Below are positions 49,584 to 58,307 of a stretch of 64,000 nucleotides of DNA, in pieces. Below the pieces are notes generated by a model. The model saw nothing but the letters and a program-made list of their open reading frames with translations, did not search any database and was not told the origin of the DNA. Origin of the DNA: Actinomycetes bacterium (lineage in GTDB: Bacteria > Actinomycetota > Thermoleophilia > BMS3ABIN01); the NCBI GenBank assembly GCA_021791195.1, contig JAJYXB010000024.1:47681-111680 (forward strand), given 5' to 3'. Positions within the stretch are counted from its first letter, which is position 1. Each line of letters begins with the position of its first letter. Made by a program: the position numbers and the translations under genes.

Positions 49584-50066
49584 TTATTTCTTGCCCGGGA
49601 TCAGCAACTGCGCGCCGGACAGTACTACCAGCGCCGCGCCGGCGACGATGAAGAACCAGGGCATGTTGCGCATCGGCAACTTATCGGCTTTCTCGAAGTT
49701 GCCGACATTCTGGTCCATGACCGTGATGACAGTGTTGAAGTCCTGCCCCATCTTGTCCATCTGCTTAACGCCGTTGGCGATGCCCGGAAACTGCTTACCA
49801 ATCATCATGTTCATCTGGTCCGGGCTCATGCCCATCTGCTGCGCCAACGCCGGAATCATCTTGTTCATGTCAGCCTTCATCCCGGAGAACGTTTTCATGT
49901 GTTCCTGGAAGGTGGTGACATTGGCGCGCGTCAGCACCGGTTCGAACGCGCTCATCATGTTCGCGCCCGCAGATGCCCTGTCGAACATCTGGTAACCGAA
50001 CGGCGCGGCGATCAGGCCGAGGCCGACCACAAGGATGATGACAGACAGGATCTTGCTGGTGGACAT
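49584..50066 (-). CDS. Small membrane protein of unknown function
   Basis: A 160-residue protein with a membrane helix at each end (about 7-24 and 134-152) and a Met-rich helical middle including MNKMIPALAQQMGMSPDQMN. The two helices point to a soluble domain outside the membrane. I do not recognise a family. ATG 50066 follows AAAGGAG. A strong terminator follows; the 265 bases upstream, between it and ino1, are AT-rich and likely hold its promoter. Confidence 0.65.
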   Translation of the reverse strand: MSTSKILSVIILVVGLGLIAAPFGYQMFDRASAGANMMSAFEPVLTRANVTTFQEHMKTFSGMKADMNKMIPALAQQMGMSPDQMNMMIGKQFPGIANGVKQMDKMGQDFNTVITVMDQNVGNFEKADKLPMRNMPWFFIVAGAALVVLSGAQLLIPGKK

Positions 50067-50332
50067 TGTTACTCCTTTGTTTAGATTTCCCCTAGCCAGA
50101 AAAGAACGTGACAAACATAACTATCTGCCACGCATTTATTATAAATGAACATTCTTATCTATGAAAAGGCTAATAATTAATTCTAATAGCTTCGGGAGGA
50201 AGTTTTTTCGCAGCTGAAGAGAAACCGGTCGCGTTCAGACGCGCGTAGGCGCGCAACCGGTGCGTTGCACGGCCAGCGTCAGGCGCTGGCTGGCGGGGAA
50301 GTGGTGCTGGGTGGAGCGGCCAGCGGATCCCG

Positions 50333-51418
50333 TTATTCGGCAGCAGGCTCCCCGGCGATGAAGGCCTCGGTCATGTTGCGGGCGATGTCGTCCGGGTGCT
50401 GGATCGGCGGCGATTTCATGAAGTAAGAGGACGGCCCTTCGAGGGTGCCGGAAATACCGCGGTCGAGCGCCAGCTTGGCGCAGCGGACGGCGTCGATGAC
50501 GATGCCCGCGGAGTTCGGCGAGTCGACCACTTCCAGCTTCAGTTCGATATTGAGCGGCACGTCGCCGAAGGAGCGGCCCTCCAGGCGGATATAGGCCCAC
50601 TTGCGGTCCTCCAGCCAGGCAACATGGTCGCTCGGGCCGATATGGACGTTGTCGGCGCCAATGTCGAAATCCAGCAGCGAGGTGACGGCGTTGGTCTTGG
50701 AGATCTTCTTGCTCTCCAGGCGCTCACGTTCCAGCATGTTGAGGAAATCGCAGTTGCCGCCCACATTCAGCTGGCTGGTGCGCTCCAGCTTCACACCGCG
50801 ATCCTGCATCAGGCTGGCAAGGATGCGGTGGACGATGGTGGCGCCCACCTGCGACTTGATATCATCGCCGATAATTGGCAGTCCCCGCTCCTTGAAGCGC
50901 TGCTGCCAGTAATCCTCGCGGCCGATGAACACCGGGATGCAGTTGACCATGGCGCAGCCGGCCGCCAGAATCTGCTCGGTGTACCATTTGGTGGCTTCCT
51001 CGCTGCCGACCGGCAGGTAGCTGACCACCACGTCTGTCTTGGTTTCCTTGAGGATGCCGACGATGTCGTCGGTCTTGCCGGGCGCCTTCTTCACCACCTG
51101 GGACAGGTACTTGCCGATGCCGTCGTGTGTCATCCCCCGGGACACTTTCACGCCCGTCTCGGGAACGTCGCAGAACTTCACCGTGTTGTTGGGGTGGGCG
51201 AAAATGGCCTCGGAGAGGTCTTTGCCCACCTTTCCCTCGACCACGTCGAAGGCGGCCACGAACTTTATGTCCTTGATGTGATAACCACCGAGGTTGACGT
51301 GCATCAGGCCCGGAACCCTGTCGGCGGCCTTGGCGTTCTTGTAATACTGCACTCCCTGAACAAACGAGGACGCGCAGTTTCCCGCACCGATGATCGCTAC
51401 TCTGACATCATTACTCAA
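50333..51418 (-). CDS. ino1: Inositol-3-phosphate synthase
   Basis: This enzyme converts glucose 6-phosphate to inositol 3-phosphate with NAD. The 361-residue protein has the Rossmann motif [19 protein letters not shown], the [14 protein letters not shown] lysine/phosphate region, [12 protein letters not shown] and KTNAVTSLL. The short, archaeal/actinobacterial type lacks eukaryotic insertions. It lies beside a CDP-alcohol phosphatidyltransferase and close to a PimA-like glycosyltransferase, so it likely supplies phosphatidylinositol lipids. Confidence 0.92.
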   Translation of the reverse strand: MSNDVRVAIIGAGNCASSFVQGVQYYKNAKAADRVPGLMHVNLGGYHIKDIKFVAAFDVVEGKVGKDLSEAIFAHPNNTVKFCDVPETGVKVSRGMTHDGIGKYLSQVVKKAPGKTDDIVGILKETKTDVVVSYLPVGSEEATKWYTEQILAAGCAMVNCIPVFIGREDYWQQRFKERGLPIIGDDIKSQVGATIVHRILASLMQDRGVKLERTSQLNVGGNCDFLNMLERERLESKKISKTNAVTSLLDFDIGADNVHIGPSDHVAWLEDRKWAYIRLEGRSFGDVPLNIELKLEVVDSPNSAGIVIDAVRCAKLALDRGISGTLEGPSSYFMKSPPIQHPDDIARNMTEAFIAGEPAAE

Positions 51419-51500
51419 GGCGTTGTTACCTCCAGGTAGTCAACAAGGAACATGGCCCCGGGGCCATGGGCGTAACAGGTGGAACTGAAGCCATCAGGCG

Positions 51501-52130
51501 CTACGGTTTTGTCGTCGAGGCGGCCTCCGCCTCCCGAAACCGGCGCCGGACGTGCAGGACGCGCTGCAACACGGTCACAGCCGTCAGCACCGATAAAATA
51601 TACATCACAACCGGCAGCACGCCAAACTTTTGCAGCAGCAGACCCAGGCCCAGCAGCACCAGGCGCTCCGGCCGCGTCATCAGCCCCACTTTGCAGTCCA
51701 GCCCCAGCGCTTCGGCGCGGGCGCGGGCGTAACTCACCAGAAAAGAGCCGATCATGGTGGCGAAGCTGGCGCCAACGACCCACAGGGAGCCGTCGCGGGC
51801 GTACGCCAGGGCGATCGCCGTCAGGACCACGCCCTCGCCGACCCGGTCGAAAGTCGAGTCCAGGAAGGCGCCCATCGGCGTTACCCGCTCCGAAAGGCGG
51901 GCCACCGCGCCGTCGAGCATGTCACAAATGCTCCCAAGCGTGAAAACGATGGCGGCGGTGACATAATGACCGGTCCAGACCAGCGGCGCCACCCCCAGCG
52001 TCAGCAGCAGCCCGAGGACCGTAAGCAGGTTGGGGGAGATGCTGGTTCGCCCGAGGATGGAAGTGATCGGGCGGAAGAGCCTTCTGGCTTCAGTGCTGTA
52101 GAAGTACCGCAGCTTTTCGATGTAAAGCAT
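51501..52130 (-). CDS. CDP-alcohol phosphatidyltransferase (phosphatidylinositol-phosphate synthase type)
   Basis: A 209-residue integral-membrane enzyme with about six helices and the complete CDP-alcohol motif DGAVARLSERVTPMGAFLDS followed by TFD, which binds the divalent metals and CDP-diacylglycerol. Next to ino1 it most likely joins inositol 3-phosphate to CDP-diacylglycerol. The PGS1/PgsA alternative cannot be excluded by sequence alone. Confidence 0.85.
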   Translation of the reverse strand: MLYIEKLRYFYSTEARRLFRPITSILGRTSISPNLLTVLGLLLTLGVAPLVWTGHYVTAAIVFTLGSICDMLDGAVARLSERVTPMGAFLDSTFDRVGEGVVLTAIALAYARDGSLWVVGASFATMIGSFLVSYARARAEALGLDCKVGLMTRPERLVLLGLGLLLQKFGVLPVVMYILSVLTAVTVLQRVLHVRRRFREAEAASTTKP

Positions 52131-52361
52131 AAACCCTGTCCATCAGGCCGTTTGCAATTAGCCGGCGCGGCATGCCGGCCGCCGGGGCTGATTCTAACAC
52201 TTCGGGGAGCTGCGATACCAGCCAGCCCTGAATCAGCCTGATATATTCAGATTCCCGCCGCCGCGGTTTGCTAACCGGTTGGTGCTTGCGCCACGGCGAG
52301 GCGGAGAGGTTTGACGGCCGCCGGATCGACCGCCAGCAGCGGCCGGCAGCGGCCACGAGGG

Positions 52362-52822
52362 TCAGGCGACGGCCTTGCGGTACACCCGCGTCGCCCAGGC
52401 CACGGCCAGCGCCGTCAGGGGAACCATCACCAGGAACGACTCGGCGATCTGGCTGTCCCACAGCTGACCCGCGGCCAGCAGCCTGTCGGCCTCCACCACG
52501 TAGTACAGCGGGTTGAAGTGCGCAACCCAGCGCATCCAGGCTGGCGCCAGCGTCAGCGGCAGGATGATGCCTGCCAGCAGGAGCAGCGGCAGGTTGATGC
52601 CGTTGACCACCGCGGCGAAGCTGCTGATCTCTCGGGCAGGAACAGGTCGAGCACGTTGCTGGTGGGAAACCCGGGTCCGCCGGCAAGGTTTTTTAGCAGG
52701 GGCGTAAACAGCGCCAGGTAGAGCAGCGGCGTCGAAAAGCTGATCACCAGCCACACCGGCACCCTGAACGTCTGCACGAAGCTGCGCCGGTAAAGCAGGG
52801 CGATGTCACGCAGCACCTTCAT
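52362..52822 (-). pseudogene. ABC-2 type permease, frameshifted and internally deleted
   Basis: Two pieces of one drug/polysaccharide-export ABC-2 permease lie in different frames. The N-terminal part (52822 down to about 52640) reads VPVWLVISFSTPLLYLALFTP and stops being homologous after NVLDLFLP. The C-terminal part (about 52640 to 52362) reads VVNGINLPLLLLAGIILPLT and YYVVEADRLL. About 100 residues between them are missing and the frames do not match, so the gene is broken. It overlaps the ATPase gene start by 4 bases. Confidence 0.8.
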
Positions 52823-53655
52823 TGCTGCTCTTCCGTCCCGGCCTGCTGACCCGCATCCCTGAGCGAACGGCCCGTCTGGCGCAGGAAGACGTCGTCCAGC
52901 GTGGGCTCTGACAGCGTGATTGTTTTCAGTGCCATGCCATTCTCGTCCAGCAGGCGCAGGATGCGGGGAAGCGCAGTTACGCCCTCATCGACGTACAGCC
53001 GCAGATGGTCGGCCTCGCCCTTGACCTCGCGAACAAACCCCAACCGTCCCAGCAGCCGGGTGGCCGCCTCGGCGTTGGCATCGTCCTGCAGGCCGACAAT
53101 GACGCTGTCGGCCGCGATCTGCTGTTTCAGCTGCCGCGAGGTTCCTTCCGCCACCAGCCGGCCATGGTCCATGATCGCCAGTCGGTTGGAAAGCGCGTCG
53201 GCCTCCTCCAGATAATGTGTGGTGAGAAAGATGGTGGTGCCGGAATCTCTCAGCTTGCGGATCTGCACCCAGAGGTTGGCCCGGTTCTGGGGGTCGAGTC
53301 CCGTGGCTGGCTCGTCGAGGAAAAGCACGTCGGGGCTGTGCATGATGCCCAGCGCGATGTCGAGGCGGCGGCGCTGCCCGCCGGAGTAGGAATCCACGCG
53401 GCGGGCGGCAAATTCCTTTAGGTCGAGAGCATCGATGAGCTCATTGGCGCGCCGCTCGGCCTCCTGGCGGCCCATGCCGTAAAGCTCGCCCTGCAGCAGC
53501 AGGTCTTCCCGCCCGGTGGCCAGGCGGTCGCCGCCGCCGAGCTGGCTGACGTAGCCGATGCGCTGCCGCACCTCGATCTGATCCGTGATTATCTCGACCG
53601 CGCGGGGGATATCCTCTACCAGGAGACACTGCGGCTTAAAAAAGGCACCGAACAT
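52819..53655 (-). pseudogene. Daunorubicin-type ABC transporter ATPase lacking its Walker A region
   Basis: The 278-residue frame shows QRIGYVSQLGGGDRLATG, signature SYSGGQRRRLDIALG, Walker B DVLFLDEPATGLDP and the H-loop LTTHYLEEAD, plus the C-terminal EPTLDDVFL of DrrA-like ATPases. However the first 70 or so residues, including Walker A (GPNGAGKTT type), are absent: the frame begins with unrelated sequence (MFGAFFKPQCLLVED). ATP hydrolysis would be impossible. Together with the broken permease this is a decayed exporter; a longer copy may have existed before rearrangement with the adjacent permease gene. Confidence 0.8.
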
Positions 53656-53682
53656 TAGCGGCGAACCGGGGTCAGGAGGCTC

Positions 53683-54846
53683 ATGCTCGACTCGCTTACC
53701 GATGCGTTATCGAACTCCTTCGACATGTTCTGGGAGATATTGTGGGCGCTCATCCTGGGCTTTGCCATTTCCGCGGTGATCCAGGCGGTCGTCTCGCGGC
53801 GGGAGCTGGCCCGGCTGCTGCCCGATGATTCGCCGCGCTCGCTGGCAACGGCAACGGTCATGGGGGCGGCGTCCTCTTCATGTTCATATGCCGCGGTGGC
53901 GATCGCCCGGTCGCTGTTCAGGAAGGGCGGCGACTTCACCGCCGCCATCGTCTTCGAATTCGCTTCCACCAACCTGGTGGTCGAGCTGGGCATCATCATG
54001 GCGATCCTGCTGGGATGGCAATTCACGCTGGCGGAGTTCATCGGCGGCCCGGTGATGATCGTGGCGCTGGCGCTGTTCTTCCGCATTTTTCTGAAGCGGC
54101 GGCTGGTCGAAGCGGCGCGGGCGCAGGCAAACAGGGGCCGGGCGGGACTGATGGAAGGCCACGCGCAGATGGACATGTCGGTGCGAGGCGGCCCCCTGCT
54201 GCGGCGGATATTCTCACAAAAAGGCATGACGTCAACGAGCCATTATTTTTACATGGATTGGGCATCCGTCTGGCGGGACATTGCTCTGGGCCTGCTGATC
54301 GCCGGCGCGCTGGCAGCCTGGGTGCCCGAGTCCTTCTGGCAGTCGCTGTTTCTCGGCGGCGGCCTTGCGGCCAGGGTATGGGGGCCGCTGATCGGTCCGG
54401 CGGTATCACTGATATCATTCGTCTGCTCGATCGGCAATGTGCCGCTGGCGGTGGTGCTGTGGAACGGTGGCATCAGCTTCGGCGGCGTCATCTCCTTCAT
54501 CTTCGCCGACCTCATCATTCTGCCCATCCTCAACATCTACCGGAAATATTACGGGATGAGGATGAGCCTCTTCCTGCTGGTGGGTTCGTATGTCTCGATG
54601 GTGATAGCGGGCTTCGTCATCGAGGCGCTATTCGGCGTCCTGGGCCTGATACCGGAAAAACGGGGCCTCTCGACGGTTTTCGCGGGCATCAGCCCGAACT
54701 ACACCACAGTTCTCAACGCAGCTTTCCTGGCGCTGGCGCTGGCGATGCTGGTCAGGTTTCTGAGGACCGGCGGGATCGGCATGCTGAAGATGATGAACCA
54801 GCCGGAGATGCAGCCGGAGGTGCCGGCGCAAGAGCATCGCGCCTGA
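53683..54846 (+). CDS. ArsP/DUF318-family permease
   Basis: A 387-residue membrane protein of the PF03773 (ArsP_1, UPF0718) permease family, with about 8-10 helices. The N-terminal half has GAASSSCSYAAVAIARS and FEFASTNLVVELG; the C-terminal half repeats the pattern with SFVCSIGNVPLAVVLWNGG. Known members export organoarsenicals or transport metals. It lies directly before an ArsR-type regulator and the hgcAB pair and probably belongs to the same metal-response locus. In methylating organisms it could export methylated mercury or arsenic; that is inference. Confidence 0.82.
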   Translation: MLDSLTDALSNSFDMFWEILWALILGFAISAVIQAVVSRRELARLLPDDSPRSLATATVMGAASSSCSYAAVAIARSLFRKGGDFTAAIVFEFASTNLVVELGIIMAILLGWQFTLAEFIGGPVMIVALALFFRIFLKRRLVEAARAQANRGRAGLMEGHAQMDMSVRGGPLLRRIFSQKGMTSTSHYFYMDWASVWRDIALGLLIAGALAAWVPESFWQSLFLGGGLAARVWGPLIGPAVSLISFVCSIGNVPLAVVLWNGGISFGGVISFIFADLIILPILNIYRKYYGMRMSLFLLVGSYVSMVIAGFVIEALFGVLGLIPEKRGLSTVFAGISPNYTTVLNAAFLALALAMLVRFLRTGGIGMLKMMNQPEMQPEVPAQEHRA

Positions 54847-54882
54847 TTCTGCCGCATGGATGACCGACCCCGGCCGCCAGCC

Positions 54883-54911
54883 TTGATTTTATCCGCGTAT
54901 GCGGATAGATT
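54883..54911 (+). promoter_or_regulatory. arsR promoter with internal palindrome
   Basis: TTGATT (54883-54888) and TAGATT (54906-54911) are plausible -35 and -10 boxes with 17-base spacing. The perfect palindrome TATCCGC-GTAT-GCGGATA (54890-54907) lies between them, where an ArsR dimer would block polymerase. The start ATG at 54918 sits 7 bases after the -10 with no ribosome site, so the mRNA is probably leaderless. Confidence 0.65.
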
Positions 54912-54917
54912 GTTAAT

Positions 54918-55262
54918 ATGAAACAGGCCGCGCAACTCTTCAAGGCTCTCTCGGACGAAACGCGCCTGCGGATTCTGGGGCTGCTGCTGCAGGGTGAGCT
55001 ATGTGTCTGCGATCTGGTGGCGATTCTGGAGCTGCCCCAGTCGACCGTCTCCCGCCATCTGGCCTATCTGAGGAATTCCGGCCTGGTCAGCGATCGCCGC
55101 CGGGAAGTCTGGATGCATTACCGCCTGTCGGCCGGGGGCGGAATCCAGCAGAATCTGCTGGAGCTGCTGGGAAGGGACCTTTCGCAGCTGGCCCAGGTAC
55201 AAGAGGACCGGCGGCGGCTGCGGGCATATCTGTCAAAGAAAAAAACGGCTTCCTGCTGCTGA
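54918..55262 (+). CDS. ArsR/SmtB-family metal(loid)-responsive repressor
   Basis: A 114-residue winged-helix repressor. The metal-sensing motif ELCVCDL in the DNA-binding helix (Cys29, Cys31) matches ArsR proteins that release DNA when As(III), Sb(III) or another thiophile binds; a third site could involve the C-terminal Cys113-Cys114. The HTH part is ELPQSTVSRHLAYLRNSG. It lies between the ArsP-like permease and hgcAB, all on one strand, which suggests that it controls the locus. A mercury-responsive role is likely but not proven. Confidence 0.92.
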   Translation: MKQAAQLFKALSDETRLRILGLLLQGELCVCDLVAILELPQSTVSRHLAYLRNSGLVSDRRREVWMHYRLSAGGGIQQNLLELLGRDLSQLAQVQEDRRRLRAYLSKKKTASCC

Positions 55263-55297
55263 TGTCCTTCGGAAACGGTTGCCGGCGGACTTGACCC

Positions 55298-56422
55298 ATG
55301 ACTGAAAAAGACCCGAAATTTGTAACCGCAGGCAACGGTCCGCTGTTGCGGGACGTCATGGAAATGATGTCAAAAGCGCCCGCCGCCGCGGGCAGGCCCG
55401 GACCGTCCCGGATCGCCGGCCGGGTCACGGCCGCGGCAACCCGGACCGAGCGGTGGGAGCACTTCAGATGCCGGGTGGGAAGCTTCCGCGACAGCTACCG
55501 CGTGGAGCCCGGCCTGTATGCGTTCGGCGAGCCGGATGAGGAAGCTGACGTCCTGGTGAGCGCCAATTACAAGCTCAGCTTCGATACGCTCAGAAGCGGG
55601 CTGGGCGGGCATGACTTCTGGATCCTCGTCCTGGACACCCGGGGCATCAACGTCTGGTGTGCGGCCGGCAAGGGGACCTTCGGCACCCGCGAGCTGGTGC
55701 GCCGCATCCTGGAAACACAGCTCGCCGATGTTGTCAAACATCGCCGCCTGATCCTTCCCCAGCTGGGCGCACCCGGGGTCAATGCCAGGGAGGTGCGGCA
55801 GCGCACCGGGTTCAAGGCGCGTTTCGGGCCGGTGCGCGCGGCCGACATCCCGGCTTACGTGAAGGCCGGCTACAGGAAGACGGCCGCCATGAGCACCGTC
55901 CGCTTCGGCATCCGGGACCGCCTGGTGCTGACGCCGATGGAGCTGAACCCGGCGCTGAAAAAATATCCCTGGTTCGCGGCGGCGGCGCTGCTGCTTTTCG
56001 GGCTGGGACGGCCGGGCATAATCTTTGCCGACGCCTGGAGCGGCGGCTTTCCTTTCCTGCTCCTGGGGCTGGTTGCGGTGCTGGCCGGCGCTTTCCTGAC
56101 ACCAGTTCTGTTGCCGTACATTCCCGGCCGCTCCTTTGCGGTCAAGGGTTGGCTTGCCGGGCTGGCGTCGATGCTCGCGGCTTCGTTCTTGCCGGTCGTG
56201 TCAGTTGCTTTGGGTGACCGGCTGCTGCTGGCGGCCGCCTGGCTGCTCTTTCCGGCGCTGAGTTCATACCTCGCGCTGCAGTTCACCGGCTCGACGACAT
56301 TTACTGGCATGTCCGGGGTAAAGAAGGAACTGAAGTTCGCGGTGCCGCTTTATATCGCCGCGCTGGCCGCCAGCATTCTGCTGCTCATTGCTTTCAAGCT
56401 GACCGGATGGGGGATTTTATGA
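55298..56422 (+). CDS. hgcA: HgcA, corrinoid protein of mercury methylation
   Basis: HgcA, with HgcB, is needed for mercury methylation: a cobalamin bound to HgcA donates a methyl group to Hg(II). The 374-residue protein has the corrinoid-binding globular domain (about 40-215) with the diagnostic cap-helix motif NVWCAAGK (Asn118-Lys125), where Cys121 is the cobalt ligand, followed by GTFGTRELVRRI. Conserved surroundings are HRRLILPQLGAPGV and FGPVRAADIPAY. Five hydrophobic helices (about 225-370) form the membrane domain. The stop overlaps hgcB by 4 bases. Every family landmark I know is present. The N-terminal 40 residues are variable. Confidence 0.95.
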   Translation: MTEKDPKFVTAGNGPLLRDVMEMMSKAPAAAGRPGPSRIAGRVTAAATRTERWEHFRCRVGSFRDSYRVEPGLYAFGEPDEEADVLVSANYKLSFDTLRSGLGGHDFWILVLDTRGINVWCAAGKGTFGTRELVRRILETQLADVVKHRRLILPQLGAPGVNAREVRQRTGFKARFGPVRAADIPAYVKAGYRKTAAMSTVRFGIRDRLVLTPMELNPALKKYPWFAAAALLLFGLGRPGIIFADAWSGGFPFLLLGLVAVLAGAFLTPVLLPYIPGRSFAVKGWLAGLASMLAASFLPVVSVALGDRLLLAAAWLLFPALSSYLALQFTGSTTFTGMSGVKKELKFAVPLYIAALAASILLLIAFKLTGWGIL

Positions 56423-56718
56423 AATATCTTGCCAAAGCCGCCACGCTGGATTACGACGCCGGCAAATGCACCGGCTGCCGCATGTGCGTGGAGGTTTGCC
56501 CGCACCAGGTCTTTGTCATTGAGAACCGGCGCGCCCGCATCACCGACATCGACCGCTGCATGGAGTGTGGCGCCTGCGCGCTCAACTGCGAGGCTGGCGC
56601 CATCAGTGTGGACGCCGGCGTTGGCTGCGCCTCGGCGATCATCAACGGCATGCTCACTGGCGGCGAGCCGACCTGCGGCTGTGACTCCGGCGAAAGCGGC
56701 AGCAGCAGTTGCTGCTGA
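56419..56718 (+). CDS. hgcB: HgcB, ferredoxin partner of HgcA
   Basis: HgcB is the ferredoxin that reduces the corrinoid of HgcA. The 99-residue protein has two [4Fe-4S] motifs, Cys17/20/23/27 (KCTGCRMCVEVCP) and Cys47/50/53/57 (RCMECGACALNC), then the HgcB-specific Cys70 in GVGCASAI and a C-terminal tail with Cys86, Cys88 and the vicinal pair Cys98-Cys99. The terminal Cys pair is thought to handle Hg(II). I use ATG 56419, which overlaps the hgcA stop; ATG 56407 would only add four residues. The motif order matches HgcB exactly. Confidence 0.95.
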   Translation: MKYLAKAATLDYDAGKCTGCRMCVEVCPHQVFVIENRRARITDIDRCMECGACALNCEAGAISVDAGVGCASAIINGMLTGGEPTCGCDSGESGSSSCC

Positions 56719-57043
56719 CGTTGACATCTTCACTCACCTGCGTCTTGCCTGCATCGTCAGTCTTCGCGGCCTTGCCTGCCGTTGCCTGCCGGGGCAGGAA
56801 TGCCAGCGGCAGCAGGATGCTGCTCACAGTCAGGCAGGCACTCACCCATCGCGCCGCGTCCAGCCCGTGGACGAAGGAAGGCGACGGCACTCTAGACCCG
56901 GGACGGCACGGGCGGCGATGAAAGCCCCCGCTGTCATCGCACACGGAGAAAACAACATCGACGGCAACTCAGGTGAGATTTTCTCGTCCCCAAAGCTTTC
57001 AATCAGATTTCTCTGAGTCATCCCGAAGCGCCTGTCAGCCGGC
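56719..57043. other. Gene-free stretch after hgcB
   Basis: No supported gene. It contains repeated TGCCTGCC/GGCAGGCA units around 56775-56840 that can fold into hairpins. On the minus strand a short open frame includes a hydrophobic stretch (ACLTVSSILLPLAF) that could be a fragment of a lost membrane-protein gene. The base composition starts to fall here. Nothing else is recognised. Confidence 0.45.
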
Positions 57044-57416
57044 TTACTCGCCGCCAGCGTTCTCAAGCAGCGAGGAACACTCCCGTCGAAGCACACGCAC
57101 GTCTTTCTCGACTATAGCCCAGACAAGCGCGTCGTCAACCATGGGGTACTCGTGTGTCAGTTGATTGCGAAAGTCAACGATTCGGCGTGCGTTCCATTGG
57201 CTTGAACTCCACAAGGAGATCCAAGTCACTCTCATCGGGTCTGAAATCCTCGCGCAATGCAGAACCGAACACATCGAGTCTCGCGACACCGTGACGCTCA
57301 CACGCTTTCGCGATCTCTTCGCGCCTGCCTTTAAGAAGATCGGTCATGAATGCACCCCCGATCGTTATTTTATCACTAAGCCAAGCAAACTTACGCTGTG
57401 GTTCGTCGGGTTTCAT
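57044..57416 (-). pseudogene. Broken MntA-HepT-type toxin-antitoxin module
   Basis: The right part (57347 down to about 57180) encodes the N-terminal half of a minimal nucleotidyltransferase of the MntA family, with VFGSALREDFRPDESDLDLL. It stops after EFKPMERTPNR. In another frame, the left part gives a HepT-like C-terminus including the RNase motif RNQLTHEY (R-x4-H-x-Y) and VDDALVWAIVEKDV. The C-terminal half of MntA and the N-terminal half of HepT are missing, so the module is a fused remnant. Confidence 0.75.
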
Positions 57417-57417
57417 T

Positions 57418-57640
57418 TCAAACGCTCGAAAGTTCGATTCCCACCAGCTGTTTACTTTTTGGCGAGCTTAAAAGACCGGCCACTTTCATGTGGGCTTTCG
57501 CCCAAGCGACCCGATTATCAAAAGTTGCCTGACGACCACTGGGCAACATCTCTTGCCGGCCTGCCTCGCTCAAGGAAAATTCCTTGGCTAAGGCTTCAAC
57601 TGTTTCACGCGGAGTTATGCTCCAGGCCATCACTCGCGAA
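57418..57640 (-). pseudogene. Remnant of Mrr-type restriction endonuclease N-terminal domain
   Basis: The frame contains EFSLSEAGRQEMLPSGRQAT followed by FDNRVAWAKAHMKVAGLL, which is the winged-helix Mrr_N domain. The catalytic C-terminal domain is gone; the reading frame is lost after SPKSKQL and replaced by unrelated codons. It lies directly against the MntA-HepT remnant. Confidence 0.7.
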
Positions 57641-57699
57641 GGTCAGTAATGGCAACATCAGGTCCTGAAAAGCCGGGATTGCCATTCTCATCTCCCAAG

Positions 57700-57834
57700 T
57701 TAAATGATGTTCATTCGTTTAAGCAGACAATTTTCTGCCTGGCGCTCCCGCTTGTTCGCGACACGCTTCCAGTCACGCAGATGCCTCCACCATTGAGGTG
57801 CGGGCGTCAGTTGGCCTTTTCGCTTGTGAGCCAT
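57700..57834 (-). CDS. Small basic protein, copy 1 (44 aa)
   Basis: A 44-residue basic ORF beginning MAHKRKGQLTPAPQWWRHLR and continuing to a stop at 57700. A near-identical 43-residue version lies at 59038-59169 (copy 2); the first 35 residues are conserved between the two, including the WWRHLRDWK core. The codons are preserved, which argues for a real short gene family. No function is known. It is below the usual gene-size cutoff. Confidence 0.6.
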   Translation of the reverse strand: MAHKRKGQLTPAPQWWRHLRDWKRVANKRERQAENCLLKRMNII

Positions 57835-57983
57835 TGTTTTTGTCCCCGGTATCTTTCGCCGTATTTGTCTTTACGAGTGCGCCAATATTTATCAGGCTTG
57901 CAAAGCCCACAGCTCGAATAATAGCGTCTGTGTTTTCTCTTATGATTCGCCATTATTAGTCGCCAAGATCCTTCTTTAGGATT

Positions 57984-58307
57984 CTAGCTTTGCTTCGAAT
58001 TGCGTCTACGGGCACCTAGCGTTGATGGACGGAGTAATCTCTCACCACGCATGACGTAAAGGATAAGGATCTTTGTACCCTCTTCCCGGTAAAAGATTCG
58101 GCACGGCGGTTCAACGATCTGTCGGTAGCGCCACCCCTTAAGCTCTCGTGGTTTTGAACCGCTTCTGGGATGATCGGCCAATTGTTCCACGTGACGAAAA
58201 ACGTCCTGGACCATTTTCCTGGCGGCTTCCGGATTATCCAGTGCAACGTAATCCGCAATAGCATCCAAATCAGCGAGCGCTGGTTCAGTCCAGATTATTT
58301 CAGCCAT
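57984..58307 (-). CDS. ParE/RelE-family toxin
   Basis: A 107-residue toxin of the RelE/ParE superfamily, with LADLDAIADYVALDNPEAA, the HPRSGSKPRELKGWRYRQI region and a C-terminal RIFYREEGTKILILYVMRG strand. ParE-type proteins poison gyrase; RelE-type proteins cleave mRNA; sequence alone leaves this open. It overlaps its antitoxin gene by 13 bases. Confidence 0.88.
   Translation of the reverse strand: MAEIIWTEPALADLDAIADYVALDNPEAARKMVQDVFRHVEQLADHPRSGSKPRELKGWRYRQIVEPPCRIFYREEGTKILILYVMRGERLLRPSTLGARRRNSKQS

Noticed and set aside
56654..56944. Minus-strand frame with a hydrophobic stretch after hgcB
   Set aside because: It overlaps the hgcB end, has odd composition and no homology; at best a fragment.
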